A stretch of 64,000 bases of DNA from Ascidia mentula (lineage: Eukaryota; Chordata; Ascidiacea; Phlebobranchia; Ascidiidae). Under the pieces are notes generated by a model. The model had not been told where the DNA came from and did not search any database. It saw only the letters and a program-made list of their open reading frames with translations. Made by a program: the position numbers and the translations under genes. Location: assembly GCA_947561715.1 (NCBI GenBank), contig OX387197.1, positions 2,857,001-2,921,000 of the forward strand. Direction: 5' to 3'. Below, piece after piece: positions 1-11,955 of this stretch; position 1 is the first letter of the stretch, and every line of letters starts with the position of its first letter.

Positions 1-185
1 CTTTTGGCGATAAGTTCTGTTAAATTCTTCGACGTTGTGGTTGTCATACAACCGCCGTTATCGGAATTACATAAATATGCACCAACGAACATATTTACTG
101 AACGTATAGTTTGTCTTGCGAACCAGCTATGTTATTGTCCAGTACAACATATTCACTATTGCTTTAAACACATATTATTTTATAG

Positions 186-3100
186 CCAAGTGTATAGCGG
201 CACTAGTGGTCGCTTGTCCGTCCGAATGTGAGATGATCGTGAAACAGTTTATGATGGATATCGGGAACCAAAAATCTACGGAGAGCATCCGGACATTTGT
301 GTTGCTCGCGTTGGGTGAAATCGGACAAAATGTTGACTTAAGTTCGTACAAAGACCTGGACTCGGTGAGTTGATAGCAATGCCGTGCAAAATAACGTGTG
401 TGGAAAACTCCTGCTCTGTATTTTTCAGAGTTAGAACTAGGGGTTTATTTAAACGTATACCGCTTGGTATAAGAATGAAAATTATTTCGTGCAAAGTTGT
501 CTCGCACAAATGGTGTGATGGAATTTCGGTTGAATTTTGTTGTCTCTTAGAGGTTATACTGTATGTGGTCGTGTTTACCGACCGCATAGTTGGTGCGAAA
601 TCTTGAAAATGGCAATCAACTGTTTGCGAAATCGAATCAAATTAAAGAAAAACTAAAAATTTTTTCATGGGTGAGCCAAACAGATTTAAGCACGATTCCC
701 CGGTCGTGAAACAATCTTGATAATGTGATATTAGGCATAGTTTTACGTAAAAAAGTTAGACAGACGTCATATTGCACATGTGCGGTACCAACCAGTAAAT
801 GTTATAGGTTGTGATGAGCGCCTTCTCCGCATCCAACGAAGAAGTGAAGTTCGCCGCCTCATTTTCCCTGGGCAGAATTTGCATCGGAAACTTACGTCAT
901 TATTTACCGGGAATGTTGAAACAAATTCACCAACAGGTGGCGTACAAGATTATTCGAGAGTTTATCCTTGTATATTGTTACTTGCTTTTGTGGTAATTGC
1001 ATCGAATAAATTTTCTAATTCAACCGTTTGTAAACATTTCCACCCAAGTTTGCTTGGCAACTATTGTCATTGTTAGATTTTGTGTATTTTGCACTTGTAT
1101 GTGTGGCCGTTTCTTAAACATTCCACATTGAGTCGTGAGGAAGTTTATATTGCGTGTTTTATCAGTCCAAGATGCAGTATCTTCTGCTTCATTCACTCAA
1201 GGAGACCATCACATATTCGACACCAGATGCGCTAGAGAGCTACATGGGAAATATTTGGGAATTACTTTTCAGATTTTCCGAAAGCGCAGAAGAAGGTTTC
1301 CAACTTATTTTATCCGTTCTTTCGAACAAATGATTTCCAATATTTTTTCAGGAACGCGAAATGTGGTGGCCGAGTGCCTGGGTAAACTCACACTGATCCA
1401 TCCGGAACGACTCCTTCCCAAACTCCAATCTTTCCTGTCGAGCAAATCTGCTCTCGTGCGCTCCACAGTGGTGACGGCCGTCAAATTCACAATCGCCGAT
1501 CAGCCGCTCTCTATCGACACCTTGTTGCGAGATCGCTTCGGTGACTTCCTGTCGTTAATGGAGGTTTGTGTGGAATACCTTAAGGAAGCACCTTGAGTTC
1601 AGAATTAGTGGCGCATTGCTCTTCCCGTTAAGCTTTGATTGCAGATATCAAATCATAATTTTTTGACAGAAAATTCTAATTCTGTATCTGTATGTGTGTT
1701 CGCAGTCGTGTTGGCAACATTTACAAAAGTTTTTTTTTATAATTTTGCGTCCTATTGCGCTAATGCAGGCAATTAGACAATACCCTTAATCTTTTTTTCT
1801 GCACAATCTTTCTAACCCTCTGTTGCTTGTCATGGGTTTTACAGGAACTTATTTATGTTTAGGATTCTGATTTAAACGTTCGCCGTGTGACGCTGACGTT
1901 GCTTAATTCCGCTGCGCACAACAAATCAATGTTAATTCGGGATCTCCTGCCCAACGTCCTTCCCAAGTTGTACAGCGAAACCAAGATACGCAAAGAGCTC
2001 ATCAGGTGAATGGAGAATTTGGCATGTATTGATCATTTTAGAATTTGAACTTAGCAAACTAGTCTAGTGCAACGAACACGTTAATTGTTATTTCTGCCGT
2101 ACATTGCTTGGATAAAGCAGGGGTTGCTCAACTTAAACGGTTTTGTGTGCCACGTTAGCTGTCACTTGCCAAACGTGACGTTTTGTTAGGATATTTTATG
2201 TATTTAATAAGAACAATTTTTATTAATTACGATGCCTGGCAGCATGAATAGCACTATGTTGTTATGCGTGTTGGGAAAAAAAAAGATTTAACGATTTTGG
2301 ATCTAAAACAACACGTAATTAAGGAAGGAAAATATCTCGAACAGGTTCAATAAAGTATCTGCATTCTATTTTAAAATATGTGAATGTTTTTAACAGAGAA
2401 GTTATGATGGGTCCTTTCCGACACACAGTAGATGACGGTTTGGACGTGCGGAAGGCAGCGTTCGAATGCATGTACACCTTACTCGAATCATCCGTTACCC
2501 AACTCGATATATTCGAGTTTTTAACTTACGTCGAAAGCGGCCTAAAGGACAGCTACGATATCAAGGTACAGTTGCTATGGTGTCTTGGAGTGTGTGAGCA
2601 TTTGTGTTCTGTTGCCAGGTGCCCATCCTATGTGTTTTGGTTTAATCCTAAACTGTAAAGTCCTAATGCATTCCAACCTGGTCTCGCAATAACTCAATAC
2701 ATGACTTTGCCAAGCGAATAAAATACTTTGGTTCCAAATTTTCATCCATTATTTCCCTGTACAGGCGTTTGTGACCTAATTAATGCGCTCTGTTCGGTGA
2801 TAAATGTTTTTTGCGAGTTATTGTTTCGTAAATTTCGCCAGTGTGTAAGTTGTGTGGAATTTGTTATTTGGTTAAAATTATAAAATATTTAATCTCCACA
2901 GATGCTGACGTTTTTAATGTTGGTTCGACTCTCTCATTTGTGTCCAACAGCTGTTCTGCAACATGTTGACAAACTCGTCGAACCCCTAAGGGCGACCTGC
3001 ACAGTGAAGGTGACGTTCAGTCTGCTAATACTTTAGGGCGTCCAATCGCTTGTTTCACAAAAATTGTCTTATTTAAATTGTTTCAATCTACTTTTTGATG

Positions 3101-3697
3101 CATAAATTTAAAGTCATACTAATAGTAAATGTGTGATTTCGGCATGTTTGTTGCTAAGAAAGCATGTGATTTCTATATAAACGAAGTGTGATTTCTATGC
3201 TACAGGTTAAGGCAGATTCAGTGAAGCAAGAATTCGAGAAACAAGACGAATTGAAGAGATCTGCGCTGCGTGCTGTTCACGCCCTGTTGGCAATCCCAGA
3301 AGCCGACAAATCACCTGCATTAAGTGAATTTCTCGCCCAGGTAAAAAAACACGTTGTGATCGGCGCCTTTGACAATTCAAGTTTTACTGTATTTAATTGA
3401 CAGCTCATTCGCTGACTTGATGTTATGTTGTTGTTTTTTTCGGAAATTGTTGTTGGAACAAATTTTCCCAAACATTTGGTTCAACCTTTACAAAAAATCA
3501 TTTTCCACCCTGACAGACTTTTGTTAACTGGTTGCTGCTCTTATTCACATAACACCACCCCACAGATACTCATACATGGACCCACTCTCTTATAGGTTCG
3601 CTCCAGTACCGATCTCGCCGCCATGTTCGAGAACATACAGAAAGACTCGACATCCTCCGCTTCCCTGGTCTCCATGGAAACAATGGACACAAGCTAG
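186..3697 (+). CDS. CAND1: CAND1, cullin-associated NEDD8-dissociated protein 1 (3' part)
   Basis: C-terminal part of the HEAT-repeat exchange factor that binds unneddylated cullin-RING ligases and swaps their substrate receptors. Exons read from the sequence: 186-364, 808-936, 1166-1295, 1352-1563, 1863-2005, 2397-2565, 2902-3009, 3206-3340, 3596-3697; all have GT-AG borders and consistent phase. Diagnostic stretches are [60 protein letters not shown] and the C-terminal METMDTS before TAG, all close to vertebrate CAND1. The 5' part lies left of the window; 1-185 reads as intron. A poly(A) signal AATAAA is at about 4225. The exons look intact. Confidence 0.95.
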
Positions 3698-4680
3698 ATG
3701 GTGTCGCGGAGCAGCACCACGACAAAATTTCATTCATTCAAGTTCACGTTCAGCAACCCCTTTGCTGTTGCGTCATCCTAGTGTGTCTGTGATGTAACAA
3801 ACGCACGACAGAGTTAATTTCTTTTTTTGTTTGTTTGTCGTCGTTTCTTCGCTTGGCGGCACCATTATGCGGATTGCGTCATCATTTGCTTAGCGTATAA
3901 TCGTTGGGCTTAGCAGGCATTCTACAGTTCGGCCAATCGCCAAAGTGATAATTTTTGTGGCCTCAAAAGTAATGCGAATACCTCCCAACGTTAAAGTATA
4001 TGCTGCCAACTTTCAACTTGGGCAAGATGTGTTGATGAATGTGATTGTGGGTGTGGATGACTTCCCACATACTTTAATATCAATAACTCACGGTTCACAA
4101 TCGTAATTCTCAGTTCATAGTTGTTTTGAATTCTTGGCTGTGCCATACAAGTTGACAATCCTATTATTCAATGTTTCGCTGCCGGAAATGATGTTCCATT
4201 AAAATTCTGCGTTGTTATGCCGCTAATAAAAGTTCTACGTAAAGGTACACGGTTAACTTTTGATGTGAACTTCATGAAAAGTGAAACGATTTCAGGTAAA
4301 TGTGCCATCCTGCCAGGGCCATTGTTAGAATGACCGGTTTGATGCAGATTGCAATGCTCTACCCCTTGTCAGTGACGTGCTCCATTGCTGGTTTTGTAGC
4401 TAAAGTTTGACGCGCGTACGTACATCGGACGTGTATAGATATACCTCATAATATTATCATTACATACCTGCTGCTTGACATAGGTTCAAATGTATTTGTA
4501 AACCTGAAAATTATTCTTGATCTTTTTATGGATTTACAGAAAAAAAACATGTGAACGAAACAGTGTGACAATTTCCCTTTTTCTTTCCAACTCTCTCGCT
4601 CGATTGTCAATAACGTGGAAATCACATGTGTTTAAATTTTTCAAGGACGTTTTTGTAAAGCTGTATATTTTAGCGAAACA
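3698..4680. other. CAND1 3' UTR and CAND1-HCCS intergenic
   Basis: No coding exon seen. It contains the CAND1 3' untranslated region with AATAAA at about 4225. Just before the HCCS start there is a polypyrimidine-AG acceptor-like site (tatattttag, ending at about 4672), eight bases before the ATG. In Ciona such a site could receive the spliced leader; that is inference. Confidence 0.5.
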
Positions 4681-7600
4681 ATGGGAAATTGGTCGTCGAG
4701 TCAGCCAAAATTAGACCCAATCAACAATACTTCTACCCCTGATGTCGCGAAACCTGGTAAACTTGTGTGTTGCTTGTTTCCATTTTGATTTCTTGCTAAC
4801 TTGCTTGCGGGGAAAATGGAATATAGGCCTATAGGATTTTTGAAAAATTGTGCTGAAATCATTGAGAATTCTTACTTAAGGCAGTTAACCATTGCACTAA
4901 TATCCTAATTTTCTGATTTGTTTCGTAAAAATGCCAAACAAATAACTTTCTTGGTGTGAAGCATGATGTTGTATTTTAGTTTCAGATGGTTATGCAAGCG
5001 AGTGTCCAATGTCTCGGGGCAAAGGAGATGCATCACAATGCCCTATAAACAAAAATGACGACATTGACCCAGAGAACATGGTATAAATATTTATTTCTCT
5101 TAATTTTAAGCTTTTTTATTTAAACCTAACGAATTATTAGAAATAGTCAAACAAATTCAAGTATTGTGAATGAATTTTGTTTATTTAAGGTTCGTGCTGA
5201 GCCAGATTGGAAAATTTGTGTAAAGATTTTTTTTTACAGTGAACGTTAATTGTGCAGATTGTCAGAACGTTTTTTTTTGTTAATGCATTGACGAATTGTT
5301 TCTGTGCAAATTGTTGGTTAATGTTTGTAAAAATTATTATCCTCTTACATTCTTTGCTAAACCCAACCCTATGCTCATAAGCTTATAAATTGTAAACCAA
5401 AAATAACATGAAATGGTAATAACTTTTTGGACCGAATGGGCACACAGTGTGTATGATGGAGATATACTCATTTTACTGAACATTAGCCAAATATTGATAA
5501 TCCAGCTCTGGAACCTTTAGGAGCAGTGATTCTTAACCTTTAAATACTTGTTGCACCCCTTTGAAATCACCAACTAGTTTTTTGCACAGTATATTGTATA
5601 ATCATACCTGCACTCCCAGTTAAGATCCACTGTTCCAGGGTCATTAAACCAAGGGTTTCCCACTTTCCCAGCAACCAGCTACCTAGAAATTCTCTAAAAA
5701 CCTAAGTTTAAATGAAACACCAGAAGTGCATGTAATCTATCTATCTATGTATAGGGTCGGACAGTTTCCAATGTTTAAATTCTTCACAGTTTTACAGTAA
5801 TCTTGCCATGTTGCTTTGTTGCAGATGCCACCACCAAACCAACGCCCTGCACAAGACCAACCATTTGAACTTCCAACTTCTCGTGTTGTCTCAACAATTC
5901 CCAAAGCTAACCCCAAAGAAGGTGAAAAGAGTACTTGGGTTTACCCCTCCGAGCAGATGTTTTGGAATGCAATGCTTCGTAAAGGGTGAGTGAAGGTAGT
6001 ATTTTGCAAATAAATTTTTAATCTAAGAAAGGGTTTAGTTGCAGTTCATAGGATAGTATGAAAAGTTCCGCAATACAGAACTCACCTTATGTATTTTTGC
6101 TACAAGTTGTAAACTAAATATTTTAAGTGTATCTAAAATGTTACTGTCCATATAGCAAAATTGTATTGTGTAAAGTGAGTAAAAATACTGCCTGACTGAA
6201 GGTAAAACACGGTTGATTTTCCAACTTTGTGGAAAAAAGATTATGAAGTTTTGATTTTAGGTGGAGATGGAAAGAAGATGAACCCTCACCAGATGATTTG
6301 AAAAATATTGTTTTAATTCACAATGCCAACAATGAACAAGCTTGGCAGGAGGTTTTGAAATGGGAAGCATTTCATTATAAGTAAGCCATTGACAATAAGA
6401 ATATCTTCAACAAATTTTTATTTTTGCCAAACAGCGTTTTTTTTTGAAGGATTAACGCTTAGATTTCCAACCTTTTTTCTCCTAATTACCCCCTGGCAGC
6501 CTTTCAAGGCCAAACCTATGCTCCTTTTTAAATATGGTAACTTTGCAAAATAGATTTTAAAATACAACGAAATTGTATCAAACTTAAAAACACTCCACCA
6601 GAGCAAAGAATGTAAAAATAACTAATGGTGTACAAGGAAAAGTTTGCAATTTTCTTGCTCACAAACTTTAACTTTACCCCCAAATATACTGCTATTAGCC
6701 CCAAAGTAGGTCAGTAGACCTATTGGTAGCCATTGGTATGTAAAGCCCTATAAAAAAGTAAAACTTTTTCAAAGAGCAAAAATTAAAAAACTTTATGATG
6801 GTAAAAACTTGCAGAGCAATCAGGGTGCCTCTAAAATGCCATTGTAGGTATTGACAGCCTACGATGCCTAGACTCAATACCTACAATGGGTTTTTAGAGA
6901 GACCGGAGCAATCATGTATATTTGTTGTTGTAGAGAGTGCCCGTGTGGGCCAAAACTTATGAAGTTCGGAGGCAAAGCTCAGGATTTTTCTCCAAGGGCC
7001 AGAATGAGAAGTTGGCTGGGGTAAAAGACGTATGGAGTGAAAAAAAAAATATTGAAATGTTTCTGGTTCGAATAGGAGTTTTGCCTACTCCTATTTAAAC
7101 AAAACATCCGTTTTGATTTTATGTGCAAACAAATGTGCACATTATGCTCTCTTGAATGTAACTCGTTCCTGCTAGAAGCCAATTACTGGTTGTTATTGTA
7201 GATATCAGCTACCCTTTGATCGCCATGACTGGATTGTGGATAGATGTGGAAAGCAAGTTCGTTACATTATTGATTATTATGATGGGGGAGAAGTGAACAT
7301 GGAAAATTACCAATTTACGTTACTGGTATGAGACAACCACTAACTACCATAGGCAGCGGCAACGTCAGTATTTGTGAATGAACAAATTGCAGATATTTTT
7401 GAAAGAAAAAGTAAACTGTACTTAATTTTGCATAAATCCTTATTATGAATGTACTTTTAAGCTGCTTTGTCAAAACTAATTGTGTCATTTTTTACCAGGA
7501 TGTTCGGCCAGCCCTGGACTTTTCAAACCCGGGTGCATTTTGGGACAGATCAAAAGCTTGTTGTATGAGGTGGAAAGCTTCCATGTCTGGTAAGCTCGGA

Positions 7601-7711
7601 GTGGGGGCGAAAAGCCGGGTGTATCACACTGGGGAAGCACCCGAGACTCAAACTGCTGAAGAATCTAAAAAAAGTGACATACCACCAGAATGCCCAATGC
7701 ATGCCAAGTGA
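4681..7711 (+). CDS. HCCS: Holocytochrome c-type synthase (cytochrome c heme lyase)
   Basis: Attaches heme covalently to apocytochrome c (and c1) in the mitochondrial intermembrane space. Exons 4681-4756, 4986-5080, 5825-5985, 6261-6380, 6934-7020, 7202-7325, 7499-7711 give 291 residues with all phases matching. Family landmarks: [93 protein letters not shown] and DVRPALD. The catalytic heme-ligand histidine sits in the PFDRHDW block, as in human HCCS. The N-terminus MGNWSSS could be myristoylated. Two CP heme-regulatory motifs (ECPMS, QCPIN) lie in exon 2. The C-terminus runs about 45 residues past the usual end and finishes in CPMHAK, a third CP motif. Confidence 0.95.
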
Positions 7712-8227
7712 AACCGGCATGTTGCTTTGTAAACTTTTCACTATTTATTTGTTTGTCTGCTAATTTTGTTTCGTTCTAAATATTTGTAACAAGTGTTTGG
7801 AGCGTGAAGAATATATTTTTTGCATTGCTGAAAATTTGAAATCGTTGACTTGTTGCAGAAAATGTTTTAATGTTGTCAGGCCTAGGGATGGATACAAACC
7901 GGTGTTCATTGTTGGGTTTCTTAAATGTCAAAAGGTGAGAAGGCAAATCTTACACATGAACACATGATTGAAGTCCTGGTAATCTGCTTCTCCAGTCACA
8001 AAACCAGGCTGGAATCCAATACACAATAACCAGATTAAATATAAACCCAAAACCATTGGTTTGTGTTTGGTTGCATTTTTACCTGACAACTCAATTCAAA
8101 TTATGATTAGCTGTCATTGTGTGACCTTAATTTAAAAAAGCTCGGAAACCAAAGGTGAGTGTATTGGGATGAGCAACATGACCAACAGAAACCAGATGTA
8201 GAATTTTTTAAAACAGGATAAATAGAT
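7712..8227. other. Convergent intergenic region HCCS / NDUFB7
   Basis: The 3' ends of HCCS (+) and NDUFB7 (-) face each other here. No exon, RNA gene or repeat recognised. Confidence 0.5.
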
Positions 8228-8914
8228 TCATTCAATCAGCTCACTCATTTTTCGTTTTTCTTTTGCCATCAATCGCTTGGTTCTTTCATATTCCATCATT
8301 CGATGCTTTATGCTAAAAAATATAAAGGATTGTTTCACGACAAGAGGCCAGAAAACTCTTATGATTTGACATTTCATCATTGCAACTTGCCAACGATAAA
8401 ATTATACAATTATGAATAAATGCAACTGTTCATATCAAAACAAATGTGTTTTTACTCATTGACGGTGCAGTGCTTATATTTGTGAAGCAAATCATTGCAT
8501 CTGTACGTCTCCGGAAACCAATCCCGGCGGCATTTCATATAATCCATGAATAAGTGGGCACAGTAATCCCTATATTCTCGAGGAACTTGCGCCAAGTCCA
8601 TTTCTTCTTTTGTGCATTTCATTTCTAACACAAAAAACATGACTGTGAAATTACTGTTCGTACACCATTGAGGTTTTAACCAAACATGAATCCAGATCCT
8701 ACTAATAAACAATATTTATTTAGTGCAATTACTTGTTTTTTTCTTGAGGATCAATTCCCAAAATTGCCTTTACACCATTGTTTATTCAAAACTATTGTTA
8801 ATTTAAGGTTTTACCTCTAACTTTTCTTGTGGGATCTTCAAATTTTTCATAGATTTCAGTTTTGTTCATGGGTTCATCTTGCAGGTTTCGCACCCGACTA
8901 ATACTCGGGCCCAT
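8228..8914 (-). CDS. NDUFB7: NADH dehydrogenase (ubiquinone) 1 beta subcomplex subunit 7
   Basis: Accessory subunit of mitochondrial complex I on the intermembrane-space side. Minus-strand exons 8815-8914, 8456-8624 and 8228-8312 give 117 residues, all in phase. The signature is a twin CX9C fold: C-x9-C in DYCAHLFMDYMKC and C-x9-C in RCNDLLHKYKHC, as needed for Mia40-dependent oxidation. The start MGPSIS keeps the N-terminal glycine that is myristoylated in mammalian NDUFB7. The tail RMMEYERTKRLMAKEKRK matches the basic helix after the second CX9C. It is slightly shorter than the human protein, mainly at the ends. Confidence 0.93.
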
Positions 8915-10935
8915 CTTGAAGCCACAAAGATACCAACTAGGGGGCCAAAATACCTGCAACTATAAAATACCATATAAATTAAAATGCAACACGGAATTTG
9001 TGACTAGATATTAATCAGGCAATTTTTTTAAGAAAATACGTTTAAAAATAAACACAAACGTTGAAATTGAGCGAAATTAACTTAAAAATAAAGTCCGAAC
9101 TACTTTCGAATTATTAAAGTAAAATTATGCACAAAAGCTGCCATTCGTTTAAGCAAGAAAAAATGTACCAAAACGACCACTACAGCTTGCAAACTTTAAG
9201 GAGCACACACAAACGAGAAAAAAAAACTTGAATTTAATTTATTTTCCATGTGACAAAACATAACTTAATGGAAAAGTAGAACCAGGCAGAGCTAAAGTTA
9301 TTTGACCTTAGGAAAATATTAAAATAACATTCTGACCCTGTAAATTAGTTGAAATAGTTTTGGGGAAATCACCTAATTAACGAAATGGACAAACCAAGTA
9401 CAATGACAAATTACAAAATTAATATTTAATAATAATTTTTAGCCTGTGAAACATTGTGGAAAAATATGTTTTCTCAGTTAAAATCTATTGGCTTTCGTGA
9501 GCTTAGCCATAAAAAGCCAATTGATTTTAAACCAGATAACATATTTTTCCACCATATCGTCAAAAGTAAAAGGTGGAAATCGTTGCAACTGTGGGTTAGG
9601 AATGAGGGAGTGATTGCCGGAATCGGTTATCAGGATTTTGCCTTGTGAAAAGAATATTTTCAAAATCAAAATATTATAATTTTTAGGGTTCTCTAAAACT
9701 GTTTTCATTAATCTTTTACATTGTGCAGTTTATTGATAAAATAATTTACTTTTGTACCTTACAAACATGATACAACTTCACTGAAACGCATTGCAAATGC
9801 AAACGTAGAATTGCTTGTTTATGATTAAACCTTTTTTAGCAAGAAACATAGAATGATAACAGCTGACCGTATCTAATTCGTAGAAATGAACACGTTACGT
9901 AAAACAAGTAAGTTTTTTGATTATTTTTTTCAACGAGCTGCAAGTTTTTAAACGCACCATAAAATCATTTTAACAGAGCACCCGAATCTATACCCACTTT
10001 CTCCCCCCCCGCCCCGTTTTAAGTAGCCTACAACCCGTGATTGTTTTAGTTTAGGTGTGGAGGTTTTTTTGTCAAAACAAACTTCATTAAATCATTTACT
10101 ACCGGTACACTTAATAAAATATATAAAGCACACACCTATTTGCAGACCATCTTTGTGCGCAAGTACACCAAATAGCAAGCAAAAGTTCTTTTTCTACCAC
10201 AGGATACTGTTCAGGCAAATTACATAAGTAAGTGTAGTGTATAATAGATTTAAGTAAAAGTTGTATCGCTGCATCTATATAATTAACAGTCACTAATAAA
10301 ATACTCTGGGCAAATTACAAAGTTTCGAATGTGGAAGTTATGAAGCCCAAAGCAATTTTGAAACAAAAACTCTGATCAGCAATCAGAATAAAGATTTAAA
10401 TTAAAACATTGATGTGCATTAAAATTGACTTCGCAGAACTTTTTTCGCCCATGCAATCAATTTGCACTGAAAAAAAATCATCTGTAAAACAACAATCATT
10501 TCAATTGGGTAAATATACCAGATTGGAAAAAATGGTGTGCGTGGAGAATAAATTCCTTGTGCGAAAATTTACCGATAATCTGTCCAATATAATGAGCTAG
10601 TATAGTGTACCCTGCAGATCGACGTTGACCGAAAGGTACCACAAAGTGGAGACTAGTGTGAAAGCTAGCACAGTGCCACTCAACAGCTGCACTGATGAGA
10701 CCTTACAGGTCGAAACAGTGCGTGTACACACCCTGTCTGCAGCTTTGCAATATTATGGTTTTTTTTGCACATATAATGCATTAACATACGAAAAAACGTT
10801 GCTATCATCCGTGCAATTTACGATTGCCCCAAAAAAATCCTCAGCACAAAAAATAAACTTTTCAATCTGGTATATATATGGAAGAATTGCTTCAAAATGT
10901 GTTCAGAGATATTACTTGCAATTCATTTATTGCAG
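8915..10935. other. Intergenic / 5' region without a firm gene
   Basis: AT-rich, with no confidently supported exon. A short ATG exon candidate at 9886-9907 (MNTLRKT then GTAAGT) is in the wrong phase to join the exon at 10936 directly, so the 5' end of the following gene is unresolved. Poly-C tract at about 10004-10011. Confidence 0.4.
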
Positions 10936-11489
10936 GCGTGCACTATGGAAAAGGCCACAGAAAAAAATGGGGACATCCCCATTGGCAAAATTACCAGATT
11001 TTTCCATGATTGGTAATTTGTTTTTTATTTGTCATGTTATTAAGGTGTGTCTTGACCTAACCTGCTGTGAAAAATTGTGCCACATGCTGTAAAGTATTGC
11101 TGGGGAAATATAAGTGAAAATGGTCAAATATTTTTATTTGTCCATGCATGTTTAACTTGCTTTTGGTAAGGGTGAAAGAAACATTTTAAAAACTGGCGCA
11201 CAAATAAAACTAAATTTGAAGTCTTGCACTAATTTTTTTTCATGTTTAGACGGAACTCCAGCCACACCAGGAAAACATGCAACGATCAGAATGGAAAATC
11301 AACGACGCATTTGTGTGAGTAAATCAATAAAATATTCTTGCTATTTTAGTCCAGCACCATTTTTATCTATCCACCACTTTAATGTTTTCACAGAAAAGAA
11401 TCATGGAGCTAAATGAAGACATTGAACAGGCGATAGAAAAAAGTGTGCAACAAAAACGAAGTCGACGTCGAACTCAAACAGGGTCATAG
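10936..11489 (+). CDS. Unrecognised small basic protein (C-terminal exons)
   Basis: Three exons join cleanly: 10936-11012, 11250-11314 and 11394-11489 (stop TAG), followed by AATAAA at about 11527. The joined frame begins ALWKRPQKKMG, continues SPLAKLPDFSMIDGTPATPG and then RMENQRRICKRIMELNEDIE, and ends in an RSRRRTQTGS tail. The middle looks helical with heptad-like hydrophobics; the tail is strongly basic, suggesting nuclear or nucleic-acid/microtubule association. The first exon seen starts in phase 2, so at least one upstream exon is missing. I do not recognise the family and assign no function. Confidence 0.5.
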
Positions 11490-11955
11490 TACTTCTGAAT
11501 TTTTTATAAATTTCATGCTTGTTTAAAATAAAATTCCCCAAACATATGTAGCGCAAAAGAAAACAGATTGTAACAGTCAGTTGTCAGTCTCAGTCAAAAA
11601 TGGCAGTATAAAAATGTAATTGTGTAAGTAATTAATCTTTAAATAAAATGTAGCTAAAAAATACATAGGTATAGACTGATGAGAGTTTGATTTCTTTGAA
11701 TCGCCTGTATAGTCTCTATGGCTGACAGAGACTCAGTAACGGATTACTACAAAATATGTAGGTATAGATTATAGATATTTTGTAGGTATAGATTACTTAC
11801 TGTTGACGATCTAAAAAAGTACAGATGGATTCTAATTCTTGCTTGTAGGAACTCAAGTCTTATGTTTACAAACACGAATATTTGGTATCATGAAAATGTG
11901 TTTTGCCCATTACTGTTGAAGCTAGTTGCACAACCAGCCGAGCAATAAGCACTAA

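Noticed and set aside
10625-11092. A 155-codon open frame
   Set aside because: Low-complexity AT-rich translation. Only its 10936-11012 part is supported by splice sites and neighbouring exons.
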